DNA of 64,000 nucleotides from Paralvinella palmiformis (lineage: Eukaryota; Annelida; Polychaeta; Terebellida; Alvinellidae): NCBI GenBank assembly GCA_025642065.1, contig JAODUP010000922.1, positions 298,694-362,693 of the forward strand, read 5' to 3'. Both the position numbers and the translations under genes were made by a program. Below, in pieces: positions 24,514-34,436 of this stretch. The notes under the pieces are model-generated. The model searched no databases. It was not told the origin of the DNA and worked only from the letters and a program-made list of their open reading frames with translations. Each line of letters starts with the position of its first letter. The first letter of the stretch is position 1.

Positions 24514-24758
24514 ATGTTAGGGGAAGCCCATTCCATAAATCTGCAACTCACTCATTCACTCGATAATAACATTTTATGGTTTATGTTGTCATGATATAAA
24601 CTAACAGTTTATAGTCAATTATGTGATATTACTACCAAACCTTGTACGGGGCTGTTACTGTGAGATATCTGTCCATCTCGGCCGAGATACGGCGTTGACG
24701 TCCCGACGCGTGACACGGCTTCTGACGTACTACAACGTGACGCTGACATTGTGTCCAT
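13188..24758 (-). CDS. LRRC74: LRRC74A/B-type leucine-rich repeat protein, complete, 11 coding exons
   Basis: Exons (minus strand, 5' to 3'): 24758-24641, 23917-23721, 22609-22502, 22360-22267, 22136-22087, 21748-21667, 20861-20776, 19284-19090, 18765-18670, 17834-17586, 13424-13188. All borders are GT-AG and all phases agree, giving 1512 bp and 503 residues, close to vertebrate LRRC74A in length. The start ATG at 24758 follows an in-frame TGA; a second in-frame ATG lies at 24749. Residues about 60-105 carry the family's N-terminal signature (YELACSELGIVPSSYVER, then HGLGSKGTRALAVALV). About eight ribonuclease-inhibitor-type LRRs follow (residues about 110-335, e.g. KKLDLSDNN, TELDLSGNNIDEDGI, LDLDLSANRVHSEGA). 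The last 160 residues are charged and probably helical. Orthology is by recognition of the pattern. Biochemical function is not established for the family. Symbol could be LRRC74A or LRRC74B. Confidence 0.88.
13953..14341. repeat. 49-bp satellite array, block 1
   Basis: About eight units of roughly 49 bp (core: tagactacggatacggcggt, then agaccgcacgcta and tagtatcacc). Each unit contains two short dyads, GTAG-A-CTAC and GCGGT-AG-ACCGC. Units fall into variant types at the joint (ccatactg or ccttacag). Confidence 0.92.
14355..14448. repeat. 94-bp spacer, copy 1
   Basis: AT-rich segment starting gatagtatggtgcataattt and ending aaaaaaatcat. It is identical by eye to 14780-14873 and separates the two satellite blocks. 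Confidence 0.9.
14448..14725. repeat. 49-bp satellite array, block 2
   Basis: Between five and six units of the same 49-bp repeat. They are more homogeneous than block 1, mostly of the ccttacag type. Confidence 0.92.
14780..14873. repeat. 94-bp spacer, copy 2
   Basis: Exact repeat of 14355-14448 downstream of block 2, preceded by about 55 bp of unrelated sequence. Confidence 0.9.
16027..16345. repeat. GAT/GGT trinucleotide-rich tract
   Basis: About 320 bp of interrupted (GAT)n with GGT and GAC variants. The apparent Met/Val-rich and Ile/His-rich ORFs are products of the repeat. Confidence 0.88.
17247..17580. mobile_element. hAT-like MITE inserted at the LRRC74 exon 10 splice donor
   Basis: Terminal inverted repeats: CAGGGCAGTCTTAAC at 17247 and, on the other strand from 17580, CAGGGCGGTCTTAAC. 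The 8-bp flanks cttaccaa (17239-17246) and cttaccag (17581-17588) agree in seven of eight bases. CAGGG ends and an 8-bp duplication are typical of hAT elements. A second internal right-end-like sequence (ttgaggctgccctg, ending 17416) suggests an internal duplication. There is no coding capacity. Confidence 0.82.
17880..17920. repeat. (TA)n microsatellite
   Basis: About 40 bp TA run just upstream of LRRC74 exon 10, preceded by a short TG-rich stretch. Confidence 0.92.
17920..18022 (-). mobile_element. SINE fragment
   Basis: Minus-strand head and middle of the family (ggccgatgaaagatgaaaca...gtttgaagcccgatc...ctgcgctaccaataaggaca), diverged. The 3' segment is lost at the (TA)n tract. Confidence 0.6.
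18670..22609 (-). CDS. LRRC74: LRRC74 exons 3-9 (LRR domain)
   Basis: Seven exons of 108, 94, 50, 82, 86, 195 and 96 bp encode the LRR solenoid. The repeating pattern is LxLSxNxI/LxxxGAxxLAxAL. The 50-bp exon (22087-22136, after tttctacag) is needed both to keep phase and to complete the repeat begun in exon 4: skipping it would put a stop at the start of exon 6. The exon 6 donor (attg|GTAACT) is followed within about 20 bp by a 30-bp minisatellite. Confidence 0.87.
18796..18920. repeat. 36-bp tandem repeat (3 units) running into (TC)n
   Basis: Three units of 'caaataagttatgatatatt' plus 'aagtatctctctct', followed by about 30 bp of TC. It lies in the LRRC74 intron upstream of exon 9. Confidence 0.88.
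18983..19016. repeat. (TA)n microsatellite
   Basis: TA run in the intron downstream of LRRC74 exon 8. Confidence 0.9.
19839..20345 (-). mobile_element. Dispersed repeat (retrotransposon 3'-tail family R), split by a SINE
   Basis: It matches 57985-58425 over landmarks such as ttgagc(c/t)gagacac, atctgactggatgacctgag and the segment after the SINE (gatttaaaagctatcagtaaa, aaattgatacgctgtttaga). On the minus strand it reads as the C-terminal tail of a non-LTR ORF2-like protein, with many disruptions. The SINE at about 20041-20235 interrupts it. Confidence 0.65.
20041..20235 (+). mobile_element. tRNA-derived SINE, full length
   Basis: It starts ggtgcctccgtggtctagtg, has box B-like gtgttcgaatctc, and ends gtggccgtaatacatcaatc plus (ATC)n. 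Sequences similar to 'tatgac(t/c)cga' flank it on both sides. Confidence 0.88.
20985..21650. repeat. 30-bp minisatellite, about 22 copies
   Basis: The unit is ttactaaagacttctgacta then ctgtctgaca. Variants (agtgtctg, aaaggcttctgaata) alternate as 60-bp dimers in the right half. It lies in the LRRC74 intron between exons 7 and 6 and ends about 20 bp from the exon 6 donor. The period is a multiple of three, so long spurious ORFs appear on both strands. Confidence 0.95.
22222..22247. repeat. (GA)n microsatellite
   Basis: GA run in the short intron between LRRC74 exons 5 and 4, preceded by a G homopolymer. Confidence 0.85.
23721..24758 (-). CDS. LRRC74: LRRC74 exons 1-2 (N-terminal region)
   Basis: Exon 1 (24641-24758) encodes 39 residues, Ser-rich and low-complexity, ending phase 1 at caag|GTTTGG, a weak donor. 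Exon 2 (23721-23917) starts after cttcttcgtatag, gives RVIQYELACSELGIVPSSY and the HGLGSKGTRALAVALV cap, and ends at ttggtg|GTAAGAG. A SINE (23973-24153) and a (CA)n(GA)n tract lie in the intron between them. Confidence 0.82.
23973..24153 (-). mobile_element. tRNA-derived SINE
   Basis: Minus copy with a (GATT)n tail at the left and the tRNA-like head at the right. The direct repeat aaacctcc at 23965-23972 and 24154-24161 flanks it. Confidence 0.85.
24459..24506. repeat. (CA)n(GA)n microsatellite
   Basis: CA repeats followed directly by GA repeats, in LRRC74 intron 1. Confidence 0.9.
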
Positions 24759-24887
24759 GTCACAAGTGACACCTGATCATGGAAATAATAGTTACTGTTG
24801 TTATATATAAGGTTTCTGTAGGTGTTCATAAAGTCACTGGCATGTGTCACACTTGAACAGATTAACATGATGTGGTATTTAGTAGTA

Positions 24888-24890
<3 letters not shown>

Positions 24891-24932
<42 letters not shown>
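24891..24932. repeat. (TG)n(TA)n microsatellite
   Basis: Compound dinucleotide run a little upstream of LRRC74 exon 1. Confidence 0.9.
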
Positions 24933-24934
<2 letters not shown>

Positions 24935-25196
24935 GAACCCACGCACCGAACAACTCACACAGGCGCGATCCTACCTGATTTGGTAAATGTCCGACAGGTG
25001 TTTGCTAACAAGTCCCTTGTGCTGTATAATATGACGTCGTCTGAACTTCTTCTGCGATAACAACAATCACCTGAATATTGATTACTAATTAACCAGTAAA
25101 CAGACAAACACAATACTAGTACTGGGCTAATAGATGATAAATCTTCAAGCGATGATTGATGTCTCTGAGTGCTCTCCCGAACGGTGACGCTCGACG

Positions 25197-25198
<2 letters not shown>

Positions 25199-25230
<32 letters not shown>
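25199..25230. repeat. (TA)n microsatellite
   Basis: TA dinucleotide run. Confidence 0.9.
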
Positions 25231-25232
<2 letters not shown>

Positions 25233-25799
25233 TCGTACTAAGATACTACCTTTATCCAGTTTTATTGCTAACACAGAAATCGTGTTTGAATCGCGCCTTA
25301 TTCTAACCAATTGAGCGCGACCATAAACAAACACGCGTACATATGAAACGAATCTATAGTTCCTCTTACAGCGCGAGAACTCGCCCCCTGTCTGCCCGTG
25401 GCCTCTCAGTCGGCGAACTAGCATTGAATTCGCGACGCGGGTTCGCTACTTCGTTGACTTGTTCGGAGAATCAATGTAACAATTGAGAACCTTGCTTCTC
25501 GGTAAAACTCTAGGACGCGTATGTATTATGGTGCTACACATTGGTATACATAAATGGTGAAAAGACACCGGAGTTGTTGATGGAGTGCGTACTTTACAGG
25601 GAGGTCCACACTAGCACTAGTTAGTGCTATTGTCAGTCCAGGTAACCGGTTTATATCGGGACATCGACTAGTCAGTTGTTTGCTTGTTTGCTTGTTTGTT
25701 TGTTACGTGAGCTCGTCAAGTTGATACGACTTATTGATGAATGTTGTTATGGTTGGTGGATGTAGAGTCGTTGGTAACGAGAACTGGTCGGTAAATGTC

Positions 25800-26035
25800 C
25801 ACCGCTCGGTATGTGTGCGCGTGTACGTATGTGTATGTGTGTGTAACTGTGCCTGTGTGTATACGTGCGTGTATATGTATGTGCACGTGCGTATATACGT
25901 GCGTGTATATGTATGTATGTGTACGTATGTGTATGCGTACGTTTATATGTATGTATGTGTGTATGTGCGTGCGTGCGTATGTATGTATGTGTGTGTATAC
26001 GTCCGTGTGTGTATACGTATCTGTGTATGTCCGGA
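25800..26035. repeat. Long alternating purine-pyrimidine tract (TG/TA/CG mixture)
   Basis: About 235 bp of gtgtatgtgtgcgtacgtatg-like sequence with few breaks in R-Y alternation. The Cys/Tyr/Val and His/Thr ORFs on the two strands are artefacts of it. Confidence 0.88.
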
Positions 26036-26383
26036 CATGCGCGAACATACATAACGAATACATGACAAAGAATGGATACAGTCTCAACTACAAAGTGGAA
26101 TAGATGCAGGTAACTGATATATCCTAATTAATACATCCGTTAACCTTCTGTATGACAACAACCTTTAACAAGAACCCCCCAGGACGCTCCCACGGGACAA
26201 TCAGTATGGCGCTGTGCTGTAGATCTCCAGGTGTTCAGATCGTATCAGTGGTAGAGTGATGTCATTTTCAATGAATACTTTCGGCACGAACATCTTATTT
26301 TATCGGGAAGCGACCCCTCAGCGACACGCCCCGGATGAGGCCAGCAGGGAGGCTAAACGAAACAACCAAGTCATTCAATCATC

Positions 26384-26545
26384 CACCTCCATGGCCTAAC
26401 CGGTAACACACTTGACCACATAGCTAAAGCACCCGAGTTCAAACCCCAATCGGGCTATGTCAGAAAGGTGTTTCATCTTTCACTTTATTACCTCATTACC
26501 ATTAACCTACCGTATGTACAAAAGTGGCCTCAAAACAGCAATATT
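26384..26545 (+). mobile_element. tRNA-derived SINE, diverged
   Basis: It begins ccacctccatggcctaaccg, with box B-like gagttcaaaccccaatc, and ends cctaccgtatgtacaaaagtggcc. Internal segment partly deleted. Confidence 0.8.
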
Positions 26546-27021
26546 TACGCTATCGGGTGTAGATGTAGTACTAAGTTGGTAGTGAGTATTCAATTGATAT
26601 TGAGTATTAACATTGAATAAATCATCGCATCAACGTTTAGCAACAAGAATACCATCGCGTATCACGTCCTCATGGCAGCCAGTCTAATAGTTTTCGTCTA
26701 TATTCAATAAAATCCCCCCCCCCCTTCCCTACCCCCCGAAACAACATCTCGCTTGGCTTCGATTTGTTCCATTATTTTTGTCGAGCGATCATCATTTCCC
26801 GTCATGTTCAGTCACGCTATTGGACCATTCTAACGTAGTAAATGGGGACAGGGCTTCCGGTTTGGTTTCGATAGGATCGGTTAGTTCGTGCTGTTGGCCT
26901 TGGTGACGGAAGTAATCAATAATAACTGTGATGACTAGAACAGACATAATATTTCGAACTACAGAACATAAACTAGGGGAAAAAAGTTCCAATGACCATA
27001 GAAGTGCTGGGCTTTATTCTA

Positions 27022-27027
<6 letters not shown>

Positions 27028-27072
<45 letters not shown>
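27028..27072. repeat. (TA)n microsatellite
   Basis: About 45 bp TA run. Confidence 0.92.
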
Positions 27073-27079
<7 letters not shown>

Positions 27080-27239
27080 ATTAACAGACAATAGAAAACA
27101 TGGAAATTGATGGATCAATGTAGCTGAGGTTGTCTCTCCAGTGATCCTTTAACAGAATAATATAGACTATTGAATTAACAAAAATATAGAACAAATAATG
27201 GATGGACTTCCTTTATCTCGTCATTGAAGTGGGAATGTA

Positions 27240-27421
27240 AATGTTGCTGTTTTGCGGCCACTTTTGTGCATAAGGTAGGCTAAATCGACCGACCAACCTC
27301 CAAAGGTCATGAGGCGAAGTGGAAGATGAAATACCCTTCCGACATAGCCCGACCGGGGTTTGAACCTAGGTGCTATAGATCTGTGGCCAACCGCGCTACC
27401 AGATAGGCCTTAGAGGGGCCC
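27240..27421 (-). mobile_element. tRNA-derived SINE
   Basis: Minus copy from gttgctgttttgcggccact to ctaccagataggccttagag and ggccc. It shares the 'gctatagatctgtggccaac' subfamily variant with the copy at 3559-3730. Confidence 0.85.
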
Positions 27422-29529
27422 GATCATCTTTGGGTGAGACTTTTAGCTAGAATGGATATCCGCTTATTCCATTTACGTGAAAATGAGTAGTTAGGTAATC
27501 TACTTGAAAAGGCAGTCGATGACGCGCCGTTCAATTCTAACACGATTCGATTGTCTGCTTAAACAAACAAACCTGAAGAATGTCACGATTAAATCTGATC
27601 GAGTCTGTGACTGAGCAGGGCAATCTGATCGTAATATAATCATGCATAACTAAATCGTTTAGTGATCTTTGATCGTGAAACTGAGATAAGACTCGAGAAC
27701 ATAAACGATTATTTTCAGTGCGTTTCTTTAGATCCACTGACCCATTACAATCCTTCCTTCACCAGTAATAGAGAGAGAGAGAGAGGGGTGTGTGTGTGTG
27801 TGTATGTACGGAAGGATGAAGTCAAAATACCACGAGGGTATAAATTTAATTCCAATGAGACCAGCTATAATAGACATTTAACGTGGTCACCAATCCATAA
27901 TATTACGAGCGGAAAAATCTGGGAAACATTTTGAGGAAATCTAATCCGTGATCCTTGGATAAAAAGGCGTCACGATCCTTACTGTCAAGCCAGTCGATTA
28001 TGTATGGATGTATCGTGATCCGTTGGATTTTTTCTTCTTCTTCAGAGGCCTGTAAAGCGTCATAATTTGGCAGTTCTTCGACACCGATCGAACACCAGAC
28101 TTGACCTCGTTGATATCCATACACCCGATCTCTTTAAAGGCGTCCGGAGCGAGGTCGCAAAGGACAACACCAGCACAACCGACCGGATGTCATCGACTGC
28201 GTACATCCATTCATCGCCAGACCTTTTTTTCCGATGAGAAAAACTCCGTGTGGCATAAAATATACTTTATCAATCGGAATGACAATCGGAGATTGTGAAG
28301 TCGGGTTCGGTGCCGTCGCCCGACTGCCTTTCACCCTCTTCGTTGAAGCGGCGTTCGTCGTCATGGCAACAGTCAACGTAAACGGAACGATATCGATTCG
28401 AGGACGATAATCGCGGATGTTAATCGTTTCACGACAATGACGAAGGTGATTCATTTTAATAGGTCGCCAACAAAAAATAGCCCGCACGGAATGTTGTGCA
28501 AATTAGCAAAGGCACATTGGGGAGGGGAGGGGGTATGTAGGTATAGGGGAGTGGAACATTCACGGATGTTTTCATGGTATTGCTAGGTTTTCCTTTCTCG
28601 GAACGGAACCTTTTTGTAAAAATAGATTTTACGGTTCGAAAGAAACGTCGTCAATCTAAAAACTTACATCTCAACGATACACCCCCCCCCCTCTTAGAAT
28701 AGGATTTAAATTATCTGGCGTCACTGCCCACTCTACGAGAGGGGTATGGGGCGATTAGATTTAGATTGTAATCGATTATGAATACAATTTCATCTTTTAG
28801 TGACTACGATTATGATTATAATCGATTAGTATTACCATTATGTGATCGTGTAATCATGATTACATCAAACTGTCATTGATTCTCGAAACACAAGTCAACA
28901 GTTACAACTGAATGAACCAATTTATTTAATTTCCAGAAACACGCACATCCGTCTTATTTATGATTTTTTGGTGGTGGCCATTGTTCATTTATCAACCTGA
29001 ACGCTTTATGATTTATGCTTTACGCGACATCGTTCAAGACGAAATTCACGCTGAACAATCGTTCTACTCCTGCGCTACTTACTGGAACAATAAGACGATA
29101 TATTGTTAATGTGTTTAACTTCGGAGGAATCGTACAGTTTAACTTAGAAAATTGCAAGGGGGTCACTTTCTTCAGGAACATACGGGACACATTAATGTTT
29201 CTCTCAACTTCATCCTGAGCCCACCCAATCAGGCTGTGGTAGCGAAATAGCTACACATGTGCTGCCCACCAAACTGAAAAGCCTACTCCTGGTGGTGATT
29301 CGGCGTTGCCATCAGCGCTTGTTGACATCCGGTGTTCTGTCTGTGGTATAGACGATTTATTGACGAGAAGATCGGGTATTTTTTGTTGTTGTTTGTGATA
29401 TTTTTACGTCAGCGCAGGCGGTAATACTCCGGTAGCTTCTCATTTGCCGATTGGTCCAAATACCCACGGTTACACAAACACGTGATGCCTCATCCAGTAT
29501 CCGACACAAACTTTGATCAATATATTCGG

Positions 29530-29720
29530 CTCTATCCATTACCTCTGTGGCCTATCAGGTAAGAGCGTGGCACTTTCTTACTCAAGGTCGTGCCGCGCGG
29601 GAGTTCGGAGGTTCGAATCCCGATCGTTGCACTATAGTAGTAGGAGGTTTTCATCCAACCAGGACGGCCCATTTAGCCTACCTTGTGAACAAAAGTGGCC
29701 GTAAATCACCAGTCATCCAA
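29530..29720 (+). mobile_element. SINE with a different tRNA-like head
   Basis: The head (ccattacctctgtggcctat, gttcgaatcccgatc) differs from the other copies and has a longer spacing between A and B boxes. The 3' segment (cggcccatttagcctacctt, aaaagtggccgtaaatc) is the common one. It is probably a subfamily or recombinant. Confidence 0.65.
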
Positions 29721-29935
29721 CCAGGCAACTGGCAAGGATTTCTCCCCCGATTATGCCATATATTGTAAATTCTAAATTTATTCAGAATTAGTTCCCGTAG
29801 TGAAGCAGTAAATTCCAGACCATATCCGTCTTGTGTAAAAATTAATACTCCCCACTGGATGACCTTCACCTTAACTTGAGCCTTGCGATGTCTACCAGCC
29901 TTTTGAAGTTGAATAAAGCCTAATATCGAAGGTTA

Positions 29936-30030
29936 CAACAGTAATGAAACGAAGTCAAAGATGCCACACCCTTCAGATATACCCACGCCGAGATTCGAAC
30001 TCAGGTGGTAGTGATCTATGATGCAACTGG
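29936..30030 (-). mobile_element. SINE fragment (middle and head)
   Basis: Matches the family from gaaacgaagtcaaagatgcc to gattcgaactcaggtggtag, then is lost. Confidence 0.65.
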
Positions 30031-30479
30031 TTTGTTTTGGTTTTTGACGTCATCATGCAAAGGGTCTATTACTATTGAGTGTTGTTTTCATCGACATAAA
30101 AGTTTTATATTTAGGTCAGTGGTTGTTTTATTTTAACTGCCTCTTATGAAATGAGGAATACATAATGGGCCAACTCTGGTCATTCGGTACACACAGATGT
30201 ATACCATTTATAATAGCTCGTTATGCTATAGGAGCCACTCGAATTCGATACTGGCTGTAAGGCATTTAGGTTCGTTAGTAGACTAGCGAACATATAAAAA
30301 CAGCAGCAAGTTGGTGGATTCAAAACGTGAACCATTGAATTTCAAGTTCACACTTCATCAGTCGCTACCGTTCGATTTTTTTCTATATTGATACAGCCTA
30401 CCTTTCTCCAAAGTCGAATGAACATAGTTATCTACACACAGTGACCAACACTAAGGCATTAACATATTTAAAGTAACAT

Positions 30480-30650
30480 TGGAAAGTCAACTCCAAAACT
30501 CAGGTCATCCAGTCAGATACTATTGCAGGTACCCGTGTCTCGACTCAAGGTGATTGTATGTTTAGTGTAGCAGCTCTCACTTTGTGGAATATGTTGCAGA
30601 TGGTTATTAGAAATGGATAGCTGCTTGAAAATTTAAAAATCTGCTCTAAA
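30480..30650 (+). mobile_element. Fragment of the non-LTR tail family R
   Basis: The plus strand reads NSGHPVRYYCR, a motif also found on the minus strand at about 58250-58330, followed by a degraded 'fsvAA..LWN' segment typical of the C-terminus of some non-LTR retrotransposon proteins. Confidence 0.55.
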
Positions 30651-30654
30651 AACA

Positions 30655-32230
30655 CCGGTTGTGGTCAACAGTTCCTCCGGTCTTTTGGCCCTTTAGTGTT
30701 ATCTTGGTGGGTGAGTGCAGAGAGCTTAAATATTGAGAGTAAGAAATAGATAAAAGAATTCTTACCATTTTATATTGTGGGATACATATATTATTATCAG
30801 ATCTTAAATTAATTTGTACATTTTTTGGTTTAATCAGAGCATTTAGATACAACGGATACTTCTCATGTGAAATTTTATATACAGCTTCCATAAACTTTCT
30901 AATCCGTACAACGTATAGTGGGTGTGTATTACAATTTTCTAGTTATAATTTATAGGAACTGTTGAAGTCCAACTAAATAAATCGTAGTGCTTTTTCTTGA
31001 AGCTTTTCAATTTTATATGTGTTACATTTACTAGAGAAGTGCCATACAACAGAACAATAATTAAAAAACATTCAATAAAACTATTATAAAGTAAAAACTT
31101 ACTTGGCTCATCAAGTACATTACATAATCTAGCCAGTACATTAATTTGATTTCCTGCTTTCTGACAAAGTTTGGATGTATGAGTATCAAAATTTAATTCA
31201 CTATCTAAGTTTAACCCCAGAATCTTGACATTATTCTGTGGAACAATATCATGTTTTCCTATCTTAAAACTATCTAAATTTTAATTTCTTGCCAAAAACA
31301 ATACAATTGAAACTTATCAGGATTAACCATCATATTATTACTCTCAAACCATGTAATCACATTCCTTACATTGCGTACTACTTTATCCTTGACAGACTCA
31401 TAATCATAGCCAGAACAGACAAATGTGTTGTCATCAGCATAATTGTATATATCAACGTTATCTTCTAATATAAATAACATATCATTAGTAAACACATTAT
31501 GAGAACTGAGAACCCATAAGCAGCACCTTTGTAAACATTTTCCCATTAACTTTTAACACTACCCAATTTTACTCATTGTTTACGATCTCGATAGTAACTG
31601 AGAAATAATTCACATGCAGATTGTAATAAGCCATATGCTCATAGTTTAGATATAAATAATTTATAGGGTATACAATCAAAAGCATGAGAGAGATCCATTA
31701 GGACAACACACACTACTTTACCTGTTTCTATTGATTTCTTTATATTTTCAACCAGACGTGATTTAAAATTTCTTTCTAAAAAATCTTTGACATACTGGGT
31801 AGAATGCTGACTGGTCTATAGTTTGAAATATCTAGATTGTTTCCCTTCTTGTGAATAGGACATATTTCCACATATTTTAGAAAACTTGGGAATGTACATG
31901 TTGTTAGTGACATATTCAATAAATAACATATTTGATTACATAATACATTTGACCCCATTTTTAATAATTTAGCAGGCAATGTATCATACCCAGTGGCTTT
32001 ATTGGTTTTTAAATTACACAAATGTGACTTAACTACATCAATACTTACATCATGAAAAGAAAAATCAACATGTTCACCAAATGTTTCCATAAAGTGTTTT
32101 ATATTTTTAACACTATCATGTTGGTCATGTTTCGTCACACAAGAAGGTACATTATCATCATATACATTAATACAATCATCAGAACCTATATCTTTGGCCA
32201 TATTGGTAAAACAATCATTAAAAACAGTAG
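30655..32230 (-). pseudogene. Broken non-LTR retrotransposon reverse transcriptase
   Basis: From 32201 down, the minus strand encodes an RT palm. Motifs in order: TNKATGYDTLPAKLLK; CPIHKKGN then NYRPVSILPSMSKIF; motif A DLSHAFDCIP (about 31690); a decayed 'kGvpQGs' block; motif C YNYADDN (about 31430); then the thumb-like VKILGLNLDSELNFDTHTSK (about 31220) and a C-terminal YKISHEKYPLYLNALIK (about 30870). At least three frameshifts or stops break the frame. The apurinic endonuclease part is absent, so the copy is 5'-truncated at about 32230, where it abuts a P-like transposon. The spacing and wording of motifs resemble Jockey/CR1-group LINEs, but the clade is not certain. Confidence 0.82.
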
Positions 32231-32235
32231 GAGAG

Positions 32236-34436
32236 AGGCGTTACTCTTGCCGTGCCATGTTGAATTTTGAACCAGTGGCGCCCTCAGCGAGCGGAGGTAT
32301 TTCTCAGATAAATAAAAGCTCTCGTTGTCCACATGTGATCGTGTACATGTGTGCGCATGGTTGAAATGAATTGCCAATACTAGTACTATTTATTACATGA
32401 TCACATACTCTTATTAATTAACACTTTAATTGTGCACACATGATATCGAAGGAAACGTAGCTCTGAAACTAGAATTACGTGATTTCACAGCCCAGTCACT
32501 TAATTCATAGCCTACAATTTGCGATCACTTGACAGCTGATCAGAAAATAATTGAACGTGGTTTAGGTTATTTCACAGCTTTGTGTGTGGAACGCGTAATT
32601 TTCACAAGTTTTTTAATGAAAACAATTAGGTATATATGAGGTAAATGCATACAAACATACTTTCATCATGTCAGTTTATCATAGTCCAGAAATTTTTATT
32701 TATTTGGATGTATACATATAATGATATATACAGCTATTATAATGCAACCGTAACACAATTCATTACAAACTTCCCACCATATATTCATCATATCCGTTTA
32801 TCATATAATAACTAAAAATCATAAGTTCATTTAAAGTCTACACCTCCATAATATAGACCATGCAATATAGGCCTGCCCAACTGATAACAAAGAATATACA
32901 TGGAATATTAACAATGTTTATGTTTGAGTTAACATGTTAGAGATAGAGAAATTAGTACTTTCATACAATAAGCGGCATCAAATCTCTTGTGTCACGGGTT
33001 AATCTACAGTTACAATCAGTCATTTGTTATCATATGGACAGAATAACCCAAATTGCTTCCAGCTCTAAACAACCACTACTACAAAAATATGACATTGAGT
33101 CCAGATCAGTGAACTGTTTAAAGTTAGAGAGAATATACCCAGAGATGTAATAGACACATGCATTGACTACTATAACAGATAACTCCAAATCATCTATCAC
33201 ATCCAACACCAGTAAATCTGTATCCAAGAGATTGGCTTGTTTACATGGTATCTCATCATCATAGAACTTCAAGGACTGAAACAGAACAATACCTTGTAAA
33301 ATAATGACTTGAACCAAGTGCATACACAATGCTGGTAATCCTTTTGTATTAAGATATGAAATGGGCTTGATGCCTTGTTTCTTATTTAATTAATTTTATA
33401 ATACCAATTTTCACCATTAATATTTATAAATATTAATTACCATCACGGCTGGCCCCGTCTCCTGTATAGGTCTCCTATCTGTTAATACCTTCCTCTTTGA
33501 TTTCAGTGGATGCATGAGGTGGATTTGGTACATCAAAAATAGTTGGAATAGCGTTCTAGATAAGTTTATCTCTTGTCTGGTTCATGAATTCCGTTTCAGT
33601 GAAGTCCATATCATACACTCTACAATTAGTATTCAAGTAATTTAAATCTTTCCTCATCATATATCTGCCCAACAACAATTAATAACTCATCTTTTACTTC
33701 TGTCAATAGAAAAAATAACAAAATGAATGTTTCTACCACTAGTTGAGGTATTTAATAATTAATTTCATAACATTTAAATTATAAATAGAAGTCTTTATAT
33801 ATCAATAAGTACCAATTGCTTACGTTTAAAAATAAATATGGATGCAGGTAATCATGTAAATACTCAGCTACTTATAATTACTGTAATTAGGGAAAAATTA
33901 TCTGATTATAGTAATGTAATTTTAGAAGTCCAATTATATTATTAACAATAATAAAGTAAAATATACCTCCGCCCATAACATCTTCAGTGGTTCCAGTACA
34001 TGTAACTGTAAGCTTATGTATATCTTACATACCGATTTTGTGATTAATAGGTTGATATTGTTCAATAATATTTAATCAGATTTTGTCTGAAACAAATATA
34101 GATTTAGATAGATCCTGTTTGGGCCTACTGCTTGGGTCATGTCAAGTAGGGGCGTGTCTACTTCAAATTGTTATGCTTATTTTTTAAATATCCTTTATTT
34201 AAAAAAGTCAGATCATATCAAAATTTTACACTAGCTTTCATTTACTTTCGGGAATGTCTTTATTTGTGCATACTTTTTCTGTTACTGCAGCCGAAAGGGC
34301 TAGAATGAACCAGTGCCATTAGGCGCCATGTTAACGAAGGGAGCTGTCCGTGACAATCTACCTCCGGTCGCTAGGGCCCTGGCGCTCCATGAATTCAAAA
34401 TGGCGTCCCATGTTAAAACACAAAGTAACACGTCTT
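32236..34436 (-). mobile_element. P-element-like (THAP) transposon, copy 1, degenerate
   Basis: The ends are inverted: the left end ttactcttgccgtgccatgt, tgaattttg and ag(c)gagcggaggtattt faces a right end that, on the other strand, reads ttactttgtg...gccattttgaattcatgg...agcgaccggaggtagatt. The whole unit recurs at 61766-64000. On the minus strand near 33500-33640, CRVYDMDFTETEFMNQTRDK followed (after a stop) by NAIPTIFDVPNPP resembles the end of a THAP zinc finger. At 33030-33329, YISGYILSNFKQFTDLDS and surrounding residues resemble the C-terminal part of P/THAP9-type transposases. The frame is broken, with a deletion of about 130 bp relative to copy 2. Confidence 0.72.

Larger units (their letters stand above)
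24759..30480. other. Intergenic region upstream of LRRC74
   Basis: No gene could be supported. It contains TA tracts (24902-24932, 25199-25230, 27028-27072) and a long alternating purine-pyrimidine tract (25800-26035). SINEs lie at about 26384-26545, 27240-27421, 29530-29720 and 29936-30030. A CpG-rich stretch at 28080-28470 has overlapping minus-strand ORFs of unclear status. Confidence 0.5.

Noticed and set aside
25731..26103. Five overlapping ORFs on both strands
   Set aside because: All arise from the alternating purine-pyrimidine tract.
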